DNA of 33,639 nucleotides, from contig MWEJ01000009.1 of NCBI GenBank assembly GCA_002071025.1, positions 1 to 33,639 on the forward strand. Reading direction: 5' to 3'. Below the pieces are notes generated by a model, which did no database searches, was not told the DNA's origin, and saw nothing but the letters and a program-made list of their open reading frames with translations. The first letter of the stretch is position 1. The number at the start of each line of letters is the position of its first letter. This document shows, piece by piece, positions 32,640-33,639 of this stretch. Both the position numbers and the translations under genes were made by a program. Origin of the DNA: Verrucomicrobia bacterium ADurb.Bin070. Its GTDB lineage: Bacteria > Verrucomicrobiota > Kiritimatiellia > RFP12 > UBA1067.

Positions 32640-33296
32640 TCACGCGGCCGCGTGCTCCATCAGCCGCATGACGCCGTGATAGAGATAGCGCCCCCAGCCA
32701 CAGGTGAAGACCAGTTGCCCGCAGACCGCGTGCTCCAGGTTGGCGGCCTGCAGACACCCGCTCGCGCGGTAGGTCCGGTTGAACATCATGCCGCCCGCCA
32801 GCGTCAGCAGCATCGCCCAGGGATTGAGAAAAACCAGGTGCGCCAGGCTAAACGCAGCCGCGCCCGCCACGCGCCGCATGCCTTCGCCGGCGAAGAGCGG
32901 CGCATAGCGCGCATAAAAAAGGCCGCGGTAAAGGATTCCCTGCGGCAAGACCGACAGCAGCGGATAGAAGATCATGACCAGCGCCCAGAGACGAGGCGAA
33001 CGGCGCGGCAGTTCGAGAAACAGTTCCGGGGCCACCAGCAGGATGCCGCCCGCCAGCACCGCGGCCGCCGCCAACAGCCGCAGGCCAAGGTGAAGCGCAC
33101 ACGTACTCTCCACGCGCCAGCCGAAGAATTCGCGACGTCCCCACCCTTCGTGTTTAACGAGATACACGGCCGCCGGACAGGCCGCCACCCACAGTACCGG
33201 TAGCACGGGAAACGGGCCGCCCGCAAGCCGGACAGCGGCCAGCAGGACCGGCAGCCCCACATACAGCAGCGCGCATTCAAACGCTTTTCGCTTCAT
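32640..33296 (-). CDS. CPBP-family (Rce1-like) membrane protein lacking its catalytic Glu
   Basis: 218 aa with about six hydrophobic helices. It has the CPBP (ABI/CAAX protease) layout: motif 1 as LPQGILYRGLFYARY, motif 2 FSLAH (His153) and motif 3 LEHAVCGQ (His189). In active members motif 1 is E/Q-E-x3-R, the Glu being essential. Here the second position is Gly120 (codon GGA, one base from GAA). Arg124 and both His are kept. Either the protein has lost proteolysis and kept a structural role, or this is a recent point mutation or sequence error. It lies 52 nt upstream of the esterase gene on the same strand. The ATG at 33296 is favoured over one at 33311. Confidence 0.78.
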   Translation of the reverse strand: MKRKAFECALLYVGLPVLLAAVRLAGGPFPVLPVLWVAACPAAVYLVKHEGWGRREFFGWRVESTCALHLGLRLLAAAAVLAGGILLVAPELFLELPRRSPRLWALVMIFYPLLSVLPQGILYRGLFYARYAPLFAGEGMRRVAGAAAFSLAHLVFLNPWAMLLTLAGGMMFNRTYRASGCLQAANLEHAVCGQLVFTCGWGRYLYHGVMRLMEHAAA

Positions 33297-33458
33297 GCCA
33301 TCACCATACACAGCCGCGCGCCCCTCCGCAAGACACGGATTGTCCTCGACAGCGGAATGACTGATCTCCGACTGACCGACTGCAAACCTGCAAGCTTACC
33401 CGCTTAACCGCACGGCTTATTCCTTTGGTGAGCGGATCATGCGATGCTGATTGAAGGG

Positions 33459-33518
33459 GACGCTTTTCGCTAGACAAGGGCACCCCCTTGTGCCATGATA
33501 CGCTCGAATGAAAGCGTC
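33459..33518. repeat. Nested inverted repeats at a possible mobile-element end
   Basis: GACGCTTT (33459-33466) and AAAGCGTC (33511-33518) form an 8-bp inverted repeat. Inside it, ACAAGGG (33474-33480) and CCCTTGT (33485-33491) form a tight 7-bp stem with a 4-nt loop. The outer repeat spans the start codon of the next gene. I see no gene at 33297-33507. Confidence 0.45.
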
Positions 33519-33639
33519 AACAGATGTTCCTGTCGGGGGCGGCGGCACGCTGTCCGTGGTTGCGGTGAAGGCGAAGAAGGACGTGGCGAGGTTCCACAGG
33601 CTTCTGCGGGCGGAGCACGGGCTCGGGGACCGGCCGCCC
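33508..33639 (+). CDS. N-terminus of a probable DUF4338/DruA-like, transposase-associated protein, cut by the window edge
   Basis: 44 codons from ATG 33508 to the window end. The segment KKDVARFHRLLRAEHGLGDRPP matches my memory of the opening of DUF4338 proteins ('RF..LL..EH.LG...PVGD'), which occur as the DruA subunit of Druantia defence and as the N-terminal part of ISAs1-type transposases. Which of these applies cannot be decided from this fragment. The preceding hairpins would suit an insertion-sequence end. Confidence 0.45.
   Translation, partial: MKASTDVPVGGGGTLSVVAVKAKKDVARFHRLLRAEHGLGDRPP

Noticed and set aside
1-33639. CRISPR arrays, rRNA genes, complete insertion sequences or prophage modules
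   Set aside because: No regularly spaced direct repeats, rRNA-like sequence, complete transposase or phage structural genes were seen.

Overview
The window is GC-rich DNA (roughly 60-65% by eye) from a Gram-negative-type bacterium. It most resembles the PVC superphylum, probably Kiritimatiellota or Verrucomicrobiota. The basis is the very large secreted proteins built from autotransporter-associated beta-strand repeats, the hinge 'EWW..GI' plus a D-rich loop at one C-terminus, and a DUF4091-type glycoside hydrolase. This assignment is inference from protein style; no rRNA or marker tree is available.

Layout. 1-1183: 3' half of a tRNA-Asn, a terminator, a truncated thioredoxin-like gene and a GC-rich scar that may hold a transposase remnant. 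1184-2052 (minus): a hicBA toxin-antitoxin pair and a small membrane-anchored protein. 2332-4688 (plus): a frameshifted secreted multidomain protein. 4839-7262 (minus): a secreted DUF4091 hydrolase. 7456-13700 (plus): a frameshifted giant beta-strand-repeat protein. 13746-15299 (plus): a winged-helix protein with a faint kleisin-like layout. 15399-24372 (plus): an SGNH esterase fused to a giant repeat protein, broken only by one extra base in a C9 tract. 24373-24787 (minus): a TPR gene remnant. 24844-26388 (plus): guaA. 26398-28586 (minus): an operon of a six-helix membrane protein, an 88-aa protein, a winged-helix regulator and a broken membrane protein, behind a promoter carrying an 18-bp palindromic operator. 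28821-29705 (plus): a Pro-rich single-pass membrane protein. 29727-33296 (minus): a secreted TPR protein, a secreted alpha/beta hydrolase and a CPBP-type membrane protein lacking a catalytic Glu. 33508-end (plus): the start of a probable DUF4338/DruA-like transposase-associated protein.

The likely theme of the middle 20 kb is extracellular glycan binding and breakdown: a DUF4091 hydrolase, an SGNH esterase, PA14 and galactose-binding-like modules, and a shared module of about 190 aa found three times in the two giants. Each of the three large secreted genes and one small membrane gene carries single-base frameshifts. Either the assembly has indel errors or these genes vary or decay together; raw reads would separate the two.
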